DNA of 26,034 bases from the NCBI GenBank assembly GCA_001465935.1, contig LNKV01000108.1:1-26034 (forward strand). The letters run 5' to 3'. Both the position numbers and the translations under genes were made by a program. The stretch is from Clarireedia homoeocarpa (taxonomy: Eukaryota; Ascomycota; Leotiomycetes; Helotiales; Rutstroemiaceae). Below, one piece after another: positions 1-10,762 of this stretch; positions within the stretch are counted from its first letter, which is position 1, and every line of letters begins with the position of its first letter. The notes below the pieces were generated by a model that worked only from the letters and a program-made list of their open reading frames with translations, was not told the origin of the DNA and made no database searches.

Positions 1-1500
1 GCGAGCAGCAGCTTGACGACTTCCTCGTGTCCTTCCTTAGCGGCATATATCAGCGGCGTCTGACCGTCCTCATCCTTTGCGTTGACATCAACTTGGCCCG
101 TCGCGAGCAGCAGTTTTACAATCCCCTTGTGCCCTCTCAAAGTGGCGCGCCATAACGGCGTTATACCATCTTTATCCTTTGTATCGATATCAACTTGGCC
201 TGTCGCGAGCAGCAACTTCACAACCCCCTCGTACCCTCTCAAAGCAGCGTACCGTAACGGCGTCCAATCAAACTGATCCTTTGCATCAACATCGACCTGG
301 CCCGTTGCAAGCAGCAGCTTCACAACCTCCTCGCGCCCTCTCAAAGTAGCGCGCCATAACGGCGTTATACCATCCTTATCCTTTGTATCGATATCGACTT
401 GGCTCGTCGCGAGCAGCAGCTTGACGACTTCCTCGTGTCCTTCCTTAGCGGCATATATCAGCGGCGTCTGACCGTGTTTATTCTTTGCATTGACATCAAC
501 TTGGCCCGTCGCGAGCAGCAGCTTCACGACTTCTTTGTGCCCTCCCTCAGCAGCGAGCAATAACGGTATCTCACCGTATTTATCCTTTGCATCGATATCG
601 ACCTGGCCTGTAGCGAGCAGCAGCTTCACAACCTCCTCGTGCCCTCTATTAGCAGTGTGCCATAAAGGCGTTCTACTGTCCTTATCCTTTGCATCGATGT
701 CGACTTGGCCCGTTGCGAGCAGCAGCTTGACGACTTCCTCGTGTCCTTCCTTAGCGGCATATATCAGCGGCGTCTGACCGTCCTCATCCTTTGCGTTGAC
801 ATCAACTTGGCCCGTCGCGAGCAGCAGTTTTACAATCCCCTTGTGCCCTCTCAAAGTGGCGCGCCATAACGGCGTTATACCATCTTTATCCTTTGTATCG
901 ATATCAACTTGGCCTGTCGCGAGCAGCAACTTCACAACCCCCTCGTACCCTCTCAAAGCAGCGTACCGTAACGGCGTCCAATCAAACTGATCCTTTGCAT
1001 CAACATCGACCTGGCCCGTTGCAAGCAGCAGCTTCACAACCTCCTCGCGCCCTCTCAAAGTAGCGCGCCATAACGGCGTTATACCATCCTTATCCTTTGT
1101 ATCGATATCGACTTGGCTCGTCGCGAGCAGCAGCTTGACGACTTCCTCGTGTCCTTCCTTAGCGGCATATATCAGCGGCGTCTGACCGTGTTTATTCTTT
1201 GCATTGACATCAACTTGGCCCGTCGCGAGCAGCAGCTTCACGACTTCTTTGTGCCCTCCCTCAGCAGCGAGCAATAACGGTATCTCACCGTATTTATCCT
1301 TTGCATCGATATCGACCTGGCCTGTAGCGAGCAGCAGCTTCACAACCTCCTCGTGCCCTCTATTAGCAGTGTGCCATAAAGGCGTTCTACTGTCCTTATC
1401 CTTTGCATCGATGTCGACTTGGCCCGTTGCGAGCAGCAGCTTGACGACTTCCTCGTGTCCTTCCTTAGCGGCATATATCAGCGGCGTCTGACCGTGTTTA
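1..1500 (-). repeat. Ankyrin-coding tandem array with an exact 714-bp higher-order repeat
   Basis: The basic unit is 102 bp (34 codons); coding-strand repeats start at 1589, 1487, 1385 and so on down to 59. On top of this, 1-786 reads the same as 715-1500, a shift of 714 bp, which is exactly seven units. The seven repeats beginning at 1487 are therefore copied at 773, and a third round starts at 59. The two copies diverge only after 786/1500. Unit-to-unit differences fall mainly in the first helix of each ankyrin repeat (for example TPLIYAAKEGH, TPLWHTANRGH, TPLLLAAEGGH). The near-invariant part is EVVKLLLATGQVD. Confidence 0.95.
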
Positions 1501-4264
1501 TTCTTTGCATTGACATCAACTTGGCCCGTCGCGAGCAGCAGCTTCACGACTTCCTTGTGCCCTCCCTCAGCAGCGAGCAATAACGGCGTCCGAAGATAAC
1601 TATCTTTTTGATCGGGGCTATTAGAACCTAGGATTTGTACAGCATTGTCAACTCCAAAGTATGCTGCTAGATGTAGGCCAGTCATTTGCTTTGGAATTTC
1701 TTGACTATACTCCCTCCAACTGCTCTTAACGGCCATCAATGCTTGACTTGATGCCTCGACTTGTGCCTGTTTTTGAAGGAATTGTACAACACCATCATAC
1801 AATATCGAAGCTTTACGAGCATGGTGCCCCCAGTTGTGAGACGCGTAGTCGTAAAGCTGATATGACTGTAGCCGCTCTTTGAAGTCATTGTGCGTTTGAC
1901 AAATTCCACTCTCAAAAATGCTAAAGGAAAGATAAGTGACACAAATTTTTGTAATCTCGGCTTCTGCATCTCGGAACCAATTGTTTTGAGTCCGCTCGAA
2001 GTATTCCTGTGTCGTATAGTGGACCAAGCGGATAATACCACTTTCTTCATCGACTGTCACTAACCCAGCGCATATAGACCGCAAGGTTATAATAGTCGGA
2101 AGGAAGTCCCTATCCAACTCCGCAGTGTCTGTATTAACAGCAAGGGCATGCTGGAGTTCTTTAGTAGAAAGTGGCCTTTTAGCGTAAATAATCCATGCCA
2201 GAGCCTGTTTTGCGAGTTCTCGAGAGGGCTTCCTCTGATCTTCAATTCTCTCCATTGCCTGTTCATAAATTTTATCTAATGCATCTATTCCCTTAGCGAA
2301 GTTCTGCAAAGATTTTTTAATATGTCCTTTGGTTGGTAGACTTGGAAGTATATCCATATATAACCTCGCAAGTAAGAACCTAGGAGCCACGGTTAGTTAT
2401 ATTTCAACCATATGTTAACCCAATACCTAACTTACATTCCATCAACTACTCCAATTATTTCTGTTAAAATCATCTTTTGAATATCGTCGTCTAAAATTTC
2501 GGATTTTTGTAAACGCATCTGAGCATTTAGATACGTTTCAACATCTTTATGAATTGCGCTTATTGTCAAAGTAAGACCCCCAACGAACAACTTTGCGATT
2601 TCGTCATTAATCCGAGAAGTTGCAAAGAGATTAGCCCCAGTCTTGGCTTGAAGAATGAAAAGCTCTGGTAAGAACCTTATTCGACATTCAGTTGGTTCAC
2701 ATTCATCCAATGCATCGACGACAATGAAAGTCCTTGAAAACATAGCAGAGACAGACTGTAGAGCCTTCGAGATTTCGTCCAGTGAGGGTCGCGTATACTT
2801 GTCCTTATGACAGTCGTAAATAGCTTTTACTCTCTTGGGAATATTTGACTGTTCTTGAATCAGCTGCTTTAGGAGACTTAGAAGTAGATCTTCGGCCTTC
2901 TGTTCATGTTTTCGGTTGAAGTTGCAATATAGGTATGCGACACAAAATCCATCGTTACTTTGAGATTTCTTATTAAGATCTTCGACAACGATAGACGTCA
3001 GAATTGTCTTCCCTGCACCGGGAATGCCTGGACAGAATAACGTCTGTCTTTTAGTGCCTAACCACTTCCCAAACTCCTCCGAGTCTAGCAGCCATTGGCC
3101 GGTACCTGCTTGTCGCCTCTGGATATAGTCGCTCTGCTGAGAACCATAGTTAAACGGTGTAAGCCAGTCAACGATATTCTGACGATGTTGATCATCTTGT
3201 CGTTGGTCTATTTGATTAATTTTATCTTCTGTAGCCAAAGATATATAACTACGTATAAATTAGCTAGGCTGTACACTGAACTAACTATCTGACACTAACA
3301 CACACCGCTTTACTTCATCGATTGGCATATGAAAGAAGAGCTGCCTTGCATATGCAGCAGCTGCTGCTGCAGAATATCCATGCCATTGGTCATTCTTGTG
3401 CGAGTCACAGTAGTCTGAAATTCCACGGATCACAAGGCAAGGAAAGTCGGCCAAGGCTCCTGCTGCCTCCATCTCAAAGCACAGAATACCGTACTTCTCA
3501 GCAATATTGTCCCTCAGTATAGCATCCTTGATGACCAGCTCCCCAGATGCGACTATGCCCCTATGAACTACCACGTATAATTCATCATCATCGTCATCGG
3601 TAACTCGCTGAACCCGGTGCAAAGGGTCACACCCACATTTGTCACAAGACAATCCAGTCTCCCGGTGTATATAGTCTCTCTCGAATAGATAATCCTGTGC
3701 AATGCCTGGGCATTTATACCTTCGCAGTCCTCGAATACTTGTATCAATTCTCTTGATATTCTCTCCGATTGGATCTATACGAGATCGGGCTCGCCTCGCC
3801 GCTAGATCTTGCGCAGCATTGAGAAGCACGGCTGGCGGTGGTGCGAGAGCACCTGTACGCTCAAATTGACCGAGTCTGGCTTTTCCGTGGTCGTATTGTA
3901 CCGCACCCGAATGCCCACCTGCAGGCTTGCTAACTACGATATCGCCAAGTCGAATCATTCCATTATCGGTTTTCACTGGTACGCCGCCGCCGATACCCAC
4001 CAAGAGACCAAATCTAAGGTTCGGAAATGTTATCCTCATTTGAGTAACTACCGTAGCCGCGGGGTTATTGCCTGGTTGATGGAGTCCCGCGATAACGACA
4101 TTATGGCCCGCGATACTGCCAAGATTGTACACATTGTGGTCGGTAGGAGACTGTGGTAGACGTTCATGATCCTCGTCCAGCATCTCTAATGCAGCAATCT
4201 GTTCTACCTCCAAAGGGCAGATCCATCCGACCGTGTAACTTTCTGGGCTCAATTTAGGCGACAT
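1..4264 (-). CDS. NLR: PNP_UDP-like / NACHT / ankyrin-repeat protein, 3 exons, partial at left edge
   Basis: Exons 4264-3286, 3228-2436 and 2379 to beyond base 1. Introns of 57 and 56 nt have GT-AG ends, and removing them joins the frames with no stop. About 1,383 codons are visible. Residues 1-326 form a purine-nucleoside-phosphorylase-like head (GIGGGVP at 90-96, FEMEAAG at 263-269, SDYCDSHK at 283-290). The NACHT ATPase follows, with P-loop GIPGAGKT at about 394-401 and Walker B FIVVDALDE at about 494-502. A helical/winged region containing HYTTQEYFER and NWGHHAR comes next, then an ankyrin cap (TGLHLAAYFG) and 15 full 34-residue ankyrin repeats plus part of a sixteenth. Family knowledge: fungal NLR of the STAND class, cytosolic, thought to sense non-self or pathogen cues and trigger incompatibility or cell death. 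The start matches the paralogue at 17457. The C-terminus lies outside the window. The ligand is unknown. Confidence 0.94.
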
Positions 4265-4300
4265 CGCAGAGAATACTATCCTGGTACAATCAGTGTAAGG

Positions 4301-4309
4301 CTTTTATAG
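4301..4309 (-). promoter_or_regulatory. Candidate TATA box of the NLR gene at 4264
   Basis: The minus strand reads CTATAAAAG about 37 nt before the ATG at 4264. The match and spacing suit a TATA element with a short leader. No transcript data are available here, so this is inference from position. Confidence 0.4.
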
Positions 4310-4956
4310 GTGCTTTCGTCCGGTCTGTTGTCGCTTCAGCAAGAGCAGAGAAATCTTGGAATTCGTTCTAGTAGTATAAGAAAGTTCTAGAGTATCAAGG
4401 GTTGCTTAGAGAAACTGACGTTGAAATGCAGCGCTTCGCGATGCGCCTGGTAGATGTCTCAGAACAATTGTGCAGGCAGCAAGTCGGTATATTTCATACT
4501 GAACTTCAATTTGAGCTTTGTTCAGACAAGTCGATTATGGGGCTGTCTCGAGTCTTGTTGTAGTGCCGAACAGACATATATAGCTATTGTGTAGGGTAAC
4601 GTTACTTTTGTGAAGATTGAGTTTGGTTACTAGCCAATAATGATTAGTTATATATTGCTTAGTAACGCAGAGTTTTGCGCTTGAGTTATTATGGTATAGC
4701 GTCTTAAGGCCTCTGTCTCAGCCGCAAGGGATCGACTTGAAATAGCACCTTCAAGGGAAGCTTGGCTTCACAAACGACAATATTATAGGTCGGCACTTGA
4801 ACCAGGACGAATTCTCCAGGGATTTTGATCTCCAACAGACGCACAGATAAGGATCACTTCTTTCAATTCTTCTTTCAAAACCAAACCTTCTTTTCTTCTT
4901 TTTCCTTCCTTTTTACATCGACCTACCTTTACGTGTTCGGTACCCACGCTCTGCTA
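4310..4956. other. Intergenic stretch between the NLR and the Fot1-like element
   Basis: This is about 650 bases with no convincing gene. The last part (about 4860-4930) is a pyrimidine-rich run of TTC/TCT triplets that opens a short Phe/Ser-rich frame from 4825. That frame runs through the transposon end and matches no family I know, so I do not call it. The stretch probably holds the upstream control region of the minus-strand NLR. Confidence 0.5.
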
Positions 4957-6959
4957 ACGTGGTTTACCACGACCTTGCGCACTTTTACCTCCTTTTATAA
5001 CTTAAAATCACGATTAATCCACCACAACGTACTAATTTAATTGAAGTTAATCAGAAACTAATAATACAGGGTCTATTAAAGCATCTGGGCATGTTCTTAT
5101 ATTATGCCCGGGTTTACCGCATTTACTACAGCACCTAGAACTTGATGCTTCCGCTTGAACCACCCCCTCTTCCGATGCCATTTCAGGTTGATTCTCAACC
5201 CCATTCTCTTTCTGTAGAATAAGATCTAGCCCTTGTTGAACTGTAAGAGTACTTCCACCTTGTAGTTGAATATTCTTCTTTTTCCGACGTTTACTAAGCA
5301 CATAAATGGCCTCTCGAAGTGTATGAATCTCGGACTGGATAATGGCCATTTCTTGAGCTAGTTGCTCAGTACCCTTAACTAAAGAAGAGAGTGCCCTAAT
5401 AAGAGGTGTTGGAGATCCTTCTCTCTCGTTCAACTGCTTTCTAACTAGAGAAGAGTGAGCAATCGCTTCAGCCGGATTATGTGGTGTTTGGGATGTCCAA
5501 TGGGTAATATTAGCCGGAAGGGGAGTAGGTGTGTGTAGTCGAATGTTCATTTTAGAAAGCACTGCATCTGGATTTAAAGGTATTAATCCAGTACCATGGA
5601 ACCCAGCCTTAATATTCTCCTTCGTAATAGCTGTACAGTAGGCAGCTTTGAATGCCTTCAAGAAATCAGTCTTAGTAATATGGGTTATCTTTGCTCGGAT
5701 GTACTCCTCGATCTGAGTCCCATATTCCTTCTTAAGTGGTCCAAAACAACCAACATCGAATGGCTGTGTAAGATGAGAAGAATGAGCTGGCAATCCAAGA
5801 TATATAATGTTGTTGGTATGGCAGTACTCTTTAAACTCAAGGGAGTGATGACTCTCATGCCCATCAAGAATAAGGATACGATACCTACTAACACTTCTAG
5901 CTTTAGTATGAGTATTGAAGTGCTTTAGCCACTCGAAACCAGCCTCATTATCAGTCCATCCATTCTCAGTTGTTCTAATTGCCCAGTTACGGCTCCTCGT
6001 ACCATGACGAAAGGTGGTACGTCCCCTGAAGTATGATAAAGGGGGCACATCAACACCAGTACCACTTCCACATATAATGGCTGTAACCCATTCCCGGTTC
6101 CTAGGCTGAATAGTCTTAGGTTTTTAACGTTGATCTGAGCCATTAATGACCATACTGCTTGTAATAATACCCATCATAAATCCTGTCTCGTCGAAGAGAC
6201 ATCGGCATCAACCACACCATATTTAGTCTTATAGTACTGTAAGATACCGAACCACTTCCGTATCAGCTCAGGATCTTCGCATAGTACTCTTTCGTAGTCA
6301 TAAACACGATTCCGATGTATCTTAAGCTCCTTATGCCGGCGTATAAATCGATACGCCTAGTTCTTGCCAACACCGCGATGACCCTCAACCGCAACGACTC
6401 ATTCGCCATTGCCCGTAAAGAAGTAAGCCGGGGAGGTAATCCTCTTGCCCCTAGGTCCCATATATAGCGAACTACCACCTTCTCTTCCGATTTAGTCAGA
6501 TTTTGTTGTACTTGCGCCCGTTCAGCAATTGCACGTCTTCCTTCCATCCTCGAACGTAGTGTTGATTCAGGCACACTGTATATCTGTAAGATGTAAGAAG
6601 TGATAATTATTCTCAGCTAACTATGAGGTCTTAAGGACCTTTTATAGACCATTTCTAGCCTGTTTGAGTGGCCAGATTTACATGCAAACAGTGCAAACTG
6701 AGGTCTTCTGTACATTTATAAATAGAACTGAATAAACGGAAATGAGGGCATTCCCAAGTGAATGTTCCGTACGGGCGTCTTACAATATCCTAGCAACCTC
6801 CCTACAACTTTTTACACGTCTCATTTTAATCGCCTCGATTGCTAGAATAATTCTAGCTTCTTTTGATTGAGATACCATTGTTATTTTTTGAGTAATTACG
6901 TGTTAAAGGTGGGTGGTGCAAAAATCAAAAGAAACGCGCAAGGTCGTGGTAAACCACGT
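4957..6959 (-). mobile_element. Fot1/pogo-type DNA transposon, decayed, with terminal inverted repeats
   Basis: The left end from 4957 reads ACGTGGTTTACCACGACC and continues TTGCGC. The right end, 6936-6959, is its exact reverse complement, giving a 24-bp perfect inverted repeat. TA dinucleotides at 4955-4956 and 6960-6961 flank it, as expected for Tc1/mariner/pogo insertion. At 2,003 bp the length is close to that of Fot1-class elements (about 1.9 kb). The interior holds a broken transposase on the minus strand. Intact ends suggest it could still be moved by a transposase supplied elsewhere. Confidence 0.92.
5047..6878 (-). pseudogene. Fot1/pogo transposase pseudogene (HTH-CENPB, DDE, zinc knuckle)
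   Basis: The likely start is ATG at 6878, followed by a short N-terminal HTH piece. Then comes a gap of about 200 nt that may be an intron (candidate donor GTAAGA at 6783-6778). A CENP-B-type HTH frame spans 6574 to about 6360 (VPESTLRSRM, GLPPRLTSLRAMAN). The DDE core is present: DETGFMMG near 6190, ILILDGHESHHS near 5870, QPFDVGCF near 5750. The C-terminus has a CCHC knuckle CSKCGKPGHNIRTC near 5110 and ends at 5047. Breaks: an in-frame TAG before AYRFIRRHKE near 6360, a frameshift just before the first catalytic Asp motif, and a TAA near 6125. The TAG probably replaces a Trp codon, as RIP would produce. No functional protein is expected. Confidence 0.9.
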
Positions 6960-7031
6960 TACATGTTTGCCCTTGATCATTTCGCAAAAATCGAAATTTG
7001 TCAAACAAACTAGCACTTTACCATTAGCGGG

Positions 7032-7320
7032 AGCTGTAGAAATATATGATAATGATATCGGTGCTAGCTACAGTTCGGATGGATCAAAACGAGAGCTTAT
7101 CGGTTATGACAATCCTGCAGTCGTGAAGCAGAAGGCTCTTTGGATACAGGCCATGAAGCTTGGGGGAGCGATGTGGTGGGAAAGTAGTGCTGATGCACAA
7201 GGCTCACGAAGTCTTATTGGAAGCGTTGTAAACATTCTTGGTGACAGTATCCAGAATGAGACGAATCAACTTTCATATCCTAGCGCTTCTTACACCAACC
7301 TTAGGAGTAGTATTGTTGGT
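7032..7320 (+). pseudogene. GH18 chitinase, C-terminal remnant
   Basis: An open frame from about 7032 reads AGAVEIYDNDIGASYS, ELIGYDNPAVVKQKA, LGGAMWWESSADAQGS and SLIGSVVNILG. These match the end of the (beta/alpha)8 barrel of fungal family-18 chitinases, where the last strands carry the GG-M-WWE/S-AD signature. The catalytic DxxDxDxE motif and the whole N-terminal two thirds are missing. The Fot1-like element ends at 6959, about 70 nt upstream. No chitinase sequence is visible on the far side of the transposon, so the insertion alone does not explain the truncation. After about 7320 the frame no longer looks like chitinase. It is a dead fragment. Confidence 0.82.
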
Positions 7321-7703
7321 TCCCGCACTCTGACTTGCCCTCCTGTTTGTCCATTCATTCAATCAATTTGCATGGTGTTGGAGTCCAAGGTGCTTGTGTT
7401 GGAAGTGGTGGCGGTGAAATCTTCGGCTTGGTGCTGGCTGACACTTATCGGCACAATCTTGCTGCTGTCAATCTCTAATCCATCAACGCTCGACTGGTAG
7501 TCGCTGACAAGCTCATCGACCCTACTTATGAATTCATCGTTCGAGAAATCTGGGCCTTCAGGATGAACTCTCTACATGGATCTTCATAGGTTGGCAGACC
7601 CCCACTTTGCATGCCAAACCCGTTCCCATTTGGGAAAGCGTGATCCATCGTTCCAGTTTCGTCGAGTTCGCCAATTCCTACACCCGACATGCATCTCATC
7701 CCC
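7321..7703 (+). other. Unidentified coding-like scraps downstream of the chitinase remnant
   Basis: Two adjoining open stretches look protein-like but are in different frames. One ends at about 7478 and contains GACVGSGGGEIFGLVLAD and YRHNLAAVNL. The next, about 7485-7590, contains ARLVVADKLIDPTYEF and VREIWAFR. Neither has a start of its own and I cannot assign a family. They may be the tail of the chitinase-bearing gene after frameshifts, or a second degraded gene. Confidence 0.35.
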
Positions 7704-7776
7704 TACTCCTTATTCCTAAATGGACTTGACCTCGAGTTCATTAACTCGCTTATTCATTGGTGGATTTGCCGAGGGC
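7704..7776 (+). repeat. Short dispersed repeat, copy 1 (inverted mate at 22843-22916)
   Basis: The segment from CTACTCCTTATTCCTAAATG to GCCGAGGG is matched by the reverse complement of 22843-22916. By eye there are about 10 differences, including one single-base indel. It is non-coding. The copies lie about 15 kb apart in opposite orientation. It is probably the core or end of a small mobile element (MITE-like), but no inverted ends or target duplication are clear. Confidence 0.75.
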
Positions 7777-7829
7777 CCGCTGGTACGAAGGTCAAAATAG
7801 AAAGTCAATCCATAATATCAAAAGCGATC

Positions 7830-8086
7830 ATGAGCATAACATTTCATTCCCAACCAGCGGTAATCCATGCCTTCTACTTGCGCCGATAATGCAACGGCTA
7901 ACTCTATTACAGTGATTACTTGCGAGGTGTGCGCAAGCTTACCTCGACGGAACTTGCCCGCAAAACACAACTCGTCGATACTCTGGCGGTAATATTCGCT
8001 TTTGTGGTAAAAAGCAAAGATTTCCTGCAGCTCTGATTCGTGCCCGCTTTAACAACGCACCGCTTGATCACACCATTCAAACAAAT
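7830..8086 (-). other. Possible gene remnant, two short exons
   Basis: On the minus strand, HESELQEIFAFYHKSEYY then SIDELCFAGKFRR is open down to about 7955. A GTAAGC donor there and a TAG acceptor near 7912 would join it in frame to LAVALSAQVEGMDYRWLG and then a stop near 7830. The composition looks protein-like, but there is a stop just upstream, no start codon, and no family I recognise. The 15-base string AAGCAAAGATTTCCT occurs twice here (about 8018 and 8100). It could be a gene fragment or chance. Confidence 0.3.
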
Positions 8087-8185
8087 TGAAGTTTTCATAA
8101 GCAAAGATTTCCTCAATACTTTGACACAGAGCTACCATCGGGAAAGCACTAGGCACCTCTATCACTCCTTCAATAAACGAGCGAG

Positions 8186-10528
8186 ATGGATACTCATGAT
8201 GTGTCCATGGTCCCGCAGTACATGCAACTGCTCCTCAAGCAGAAAAAGACTCTTCAAAATGCTCAAACTCGTGCTGGCCAGATTATCGAGAAGAGGAGGT
8301 CCCGCGATGAACTCACGATGCAATTCCGATTTCGACTTATGATGAGCCGTCAACAAGACAGAACGGACTTAAACATACGGACGGCTTTCATTCCTCCCGC
8401 TTATAGTCCATGTTTTCGCTCTATCCTTGATTTGCACAAAGTCATGATTAAAGATCTTCTCCTAGAAACTCATCATAGAGAGAAGTATGTCATGTTGAGA
8501 TCTATTACACCACCAGATAGAATGACTGCTGTCATGGCTATTGTGGAAGATGAGAATGACGACGCTGTTATGCTGCAACTATACTATCAAGAGGAGGAGC
8601 ATGCACGTCCTGCCGAAGATATCCTTCGTGAAGGAACGATTGTAATCATCAAAGAACCCTATATGAAATTGATGTCCGACGGCGACTATGGTGTTCGTAT
8701 TGATCATCCTTCAGACCTCATATATGTTCCGGCAGATGACCCACGGGTCCCATCCTGCTGGCAGCCACGCGTGAAGGGGCTTGAGGTTTCTGCGGAAGTT
8801 TTAAGAATGCAAGGCAACAATTACTTCAATGATCACAACTACCAAGCAGCTATTGAAATGTAAGTATTTACTTCAATTCTAGATCATCGACCAGATGATA
8901 ATGGTCAAGCAGCTACTCAAGAGCTTTGAAATATGCGTCGGACGAGGAAAAGGCACAAACATTGAAGCTGAATCGTTCTCTTGCTCTCCTCAAAGCGAAG
9001 AACTTTGATGCTGCTCTTGCTGACCTTGAAACCATGGTGTCTGTCCCCAAACCAGTAGAGAAAGCTTTATATCGTAAAGCTCAAGTACTCTACCACCTTC
9101 AGAAATTCGAACAATGCTGTGAGGTACTGAGAACTCTGCATTCAGAATACCCAGATAACTTAGAGGCCAAAAAAGAACTTCTGCGAGCCACCAAGCGATT
9201 TCAGGAACAGAAGAGTGGGATATACAGATTCAAGCAGTTCTACGTTGAAATTGCCAAACTTCGCGCTCCGCATCTTGACTATGCTACATATACTGGCGCA
9301 GTCGCTATCAGAGGAGCAGATGTTCGAGGACGAGGTATGTTTACAACTAAAGCTATCAAGGCCGGCGATCTTCTGTTCTGTGAGAAAGCCTTTGCTCACG
9401 CCTATGTCCCCGATGATTCACAGCAGTCACCAGGCCGAGGTAAAGACTTGACTTTACTAATCAGCGTGGAGAGAGACAGCATGACCATGGGCTCCCAATC
9501 TGAACTCATCCAAATGATTTTTCAGAAAATGTATAAAAGCCCTTCTTTTGCTCCAGTTATCATGGATCTCCACCACGGATCCTATGATTCAGTTGGCTTT
9601 TGCACGGTCGACAGCATGCCTGTGATTGACACGTAAGACCCGAACTCTCTCACTTTAATACTGCACCGTACTAATCGATCCCAGTTTCTATGTTGAGCGG
9701 GTTGTAGCTTTAAATTGTTTTGGCTGTCCTCTATCCTCCCGCCTTAGTCACTTACGCGCCATGGATACCGAGGCAGCATGGGGAACAGCGGAGAAGCAGT
9801 TCCATTCCTGTGGTGTGTGGCCCCTGGCATCATACATCAACCATAGCTGCAACAGTAATGCTCGACGTGCTTTTATTGGGGATATGATGATCGTCCGAGC
9901 CACTCGCGACTTGGCTCCTGATACGGAGATCAATTTCTGGTACCACCCACCAATCGCGGAAGAAAATGATGACCGTCAAAAAAAGTTCAAGCACTGGGCA
10001 TTCAGGTGTGATTGCGCCATGTGTCGAGACGATCAAACCACGAATAGGAAGATTCTCAACAACAGAAAGCAACAAAGAGCGGAAGTTCTTCGATTTTTCA
10101 AAACAGGTCTAAAAGCAAATCTGCCCAAAATTGAGAACATAATCGCGGTGATGGAGAGCCATTACAGCCAACCAGCTTCGAAAGTGCCTCGTCTTCATAT
10201 CTGGGACCTCCATCTTCTTCTCGCGAAAAGTTATATGCAGCGAAAAAACCCGACCAAGGCAATCAACTCGGCAATGAAGTCGCTCTTATCCCTCGGTTAT
10301 GTTATTGAAGGAGGAAATCTACCATATACGAATGGTACGCCAATGATCATCAAAGAATGGGGCTTGTTTTCGGATTACACTATAGACTGTTGGGGAGTTT
10401 TGTGTGGTGCGTATCAAATGGTGGCTCCGGACCTTGCGACACAGGCTGCACAGTATGCCAAGTTATCGTATAGGATCTGTGTTGGAGAAGATGAGACATT
10501 TGAAGAATCGTATAAAAAGCTTGGATAG
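8186..10528 (+). CDS. TPR-SET domain protein, putative protein-lysine methyltransferase, 3 exons
   Basis: Exons 8186-8859, 8913-9632 and 9685-10528; introns of 53 and 52 nt have GT-AG ends and restore one frame of 745 residues. Residues about 85-195 form an N-terminal region containing LREGTIVIIKEPYMK, common to fungal members. TPR helices cover about 202-320 (EVLRMQGNNYFNDHNYQAAI, then LNRSLALLKAKNFDAALADL). The SET domain opens with GRGMFTTKAIKAGDLLFCEK at about 363-382. It continues after an insert with INHSCNSNARRAFIG at about 516-530 (the NHSC cofactor-site motif), EINFWYHP near 547, and a post-SET cysteine set FRCDCAMC at about 571-578. SET proteins transfer methyl groups from S-adenosylmethionine to lysines. 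The substrate here is unknown, and the TPRs suggest a protein partner. No disabling mutation is seen, unlike the surrounding sequence. Confidence 0.92.
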
Positions 10529-10762
10529 CATGCTCTTATATTTTATGAGTTCGTATTGTAGATGACAATCAGGCAATTAAGAGCTTCTTCACAGGAAAAT
10601 CGAGAGTACTCTTAAGTGGCATGGTCAATGTTCCCACTCGCCAATGTATAAGTAAGAGCTTGGGTCACGATTCGTCGCACCCCCCCTTTTTGCACTCATT
10701 TACTTCGATATTAATTAAAAATCAACCACATAATATTTTTGCTTGAAAATTGAAGCATATTA
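10529..10762. other. 3' flank of the TPR-SET gene
   Basis: This is AT-rich DNA with no gene. A run CCCCCCCTTTTTGCACTC begins at about 10680 and could be a degenerate end of the mariner relic that follows. No matching inverted copy was found at the other end. Confidence 0.35.

Noticed and set aside
82..1491. Plus-strand open frames rich in STWPVASSSFTT
   Set aside because: They are the opposite strand of the ankyrin repeats; the minus strand carries the real protein, in frame with its upstream exons.
1..1600. A CRISPR-like array of regular repeats
   Set aside because: The units are contiguous coding repeats with no spacers, in a eukaryotic genome.
1736..2050. Minus-strand 104-residue frame as a gene
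   Set aside because: It is a different frame inside exon 3 of the first NLR, which reads through cleanly in the frame containing HYTTQEYFER.
3281..3286. A stop right after the phosphorylase-like head in both NLRs, suggesting separate genes
   Set aside because: In both genes the stop lies just inside a short GT-AG intron (GTTAGT donor), and splicing joins the head to NACHT in frame.
4825..5040. Phe/Ser-rich 71-residue frame
   Set aside because: Low-complexity pyrimidine run that crosses the transposon end; no family resemblance.
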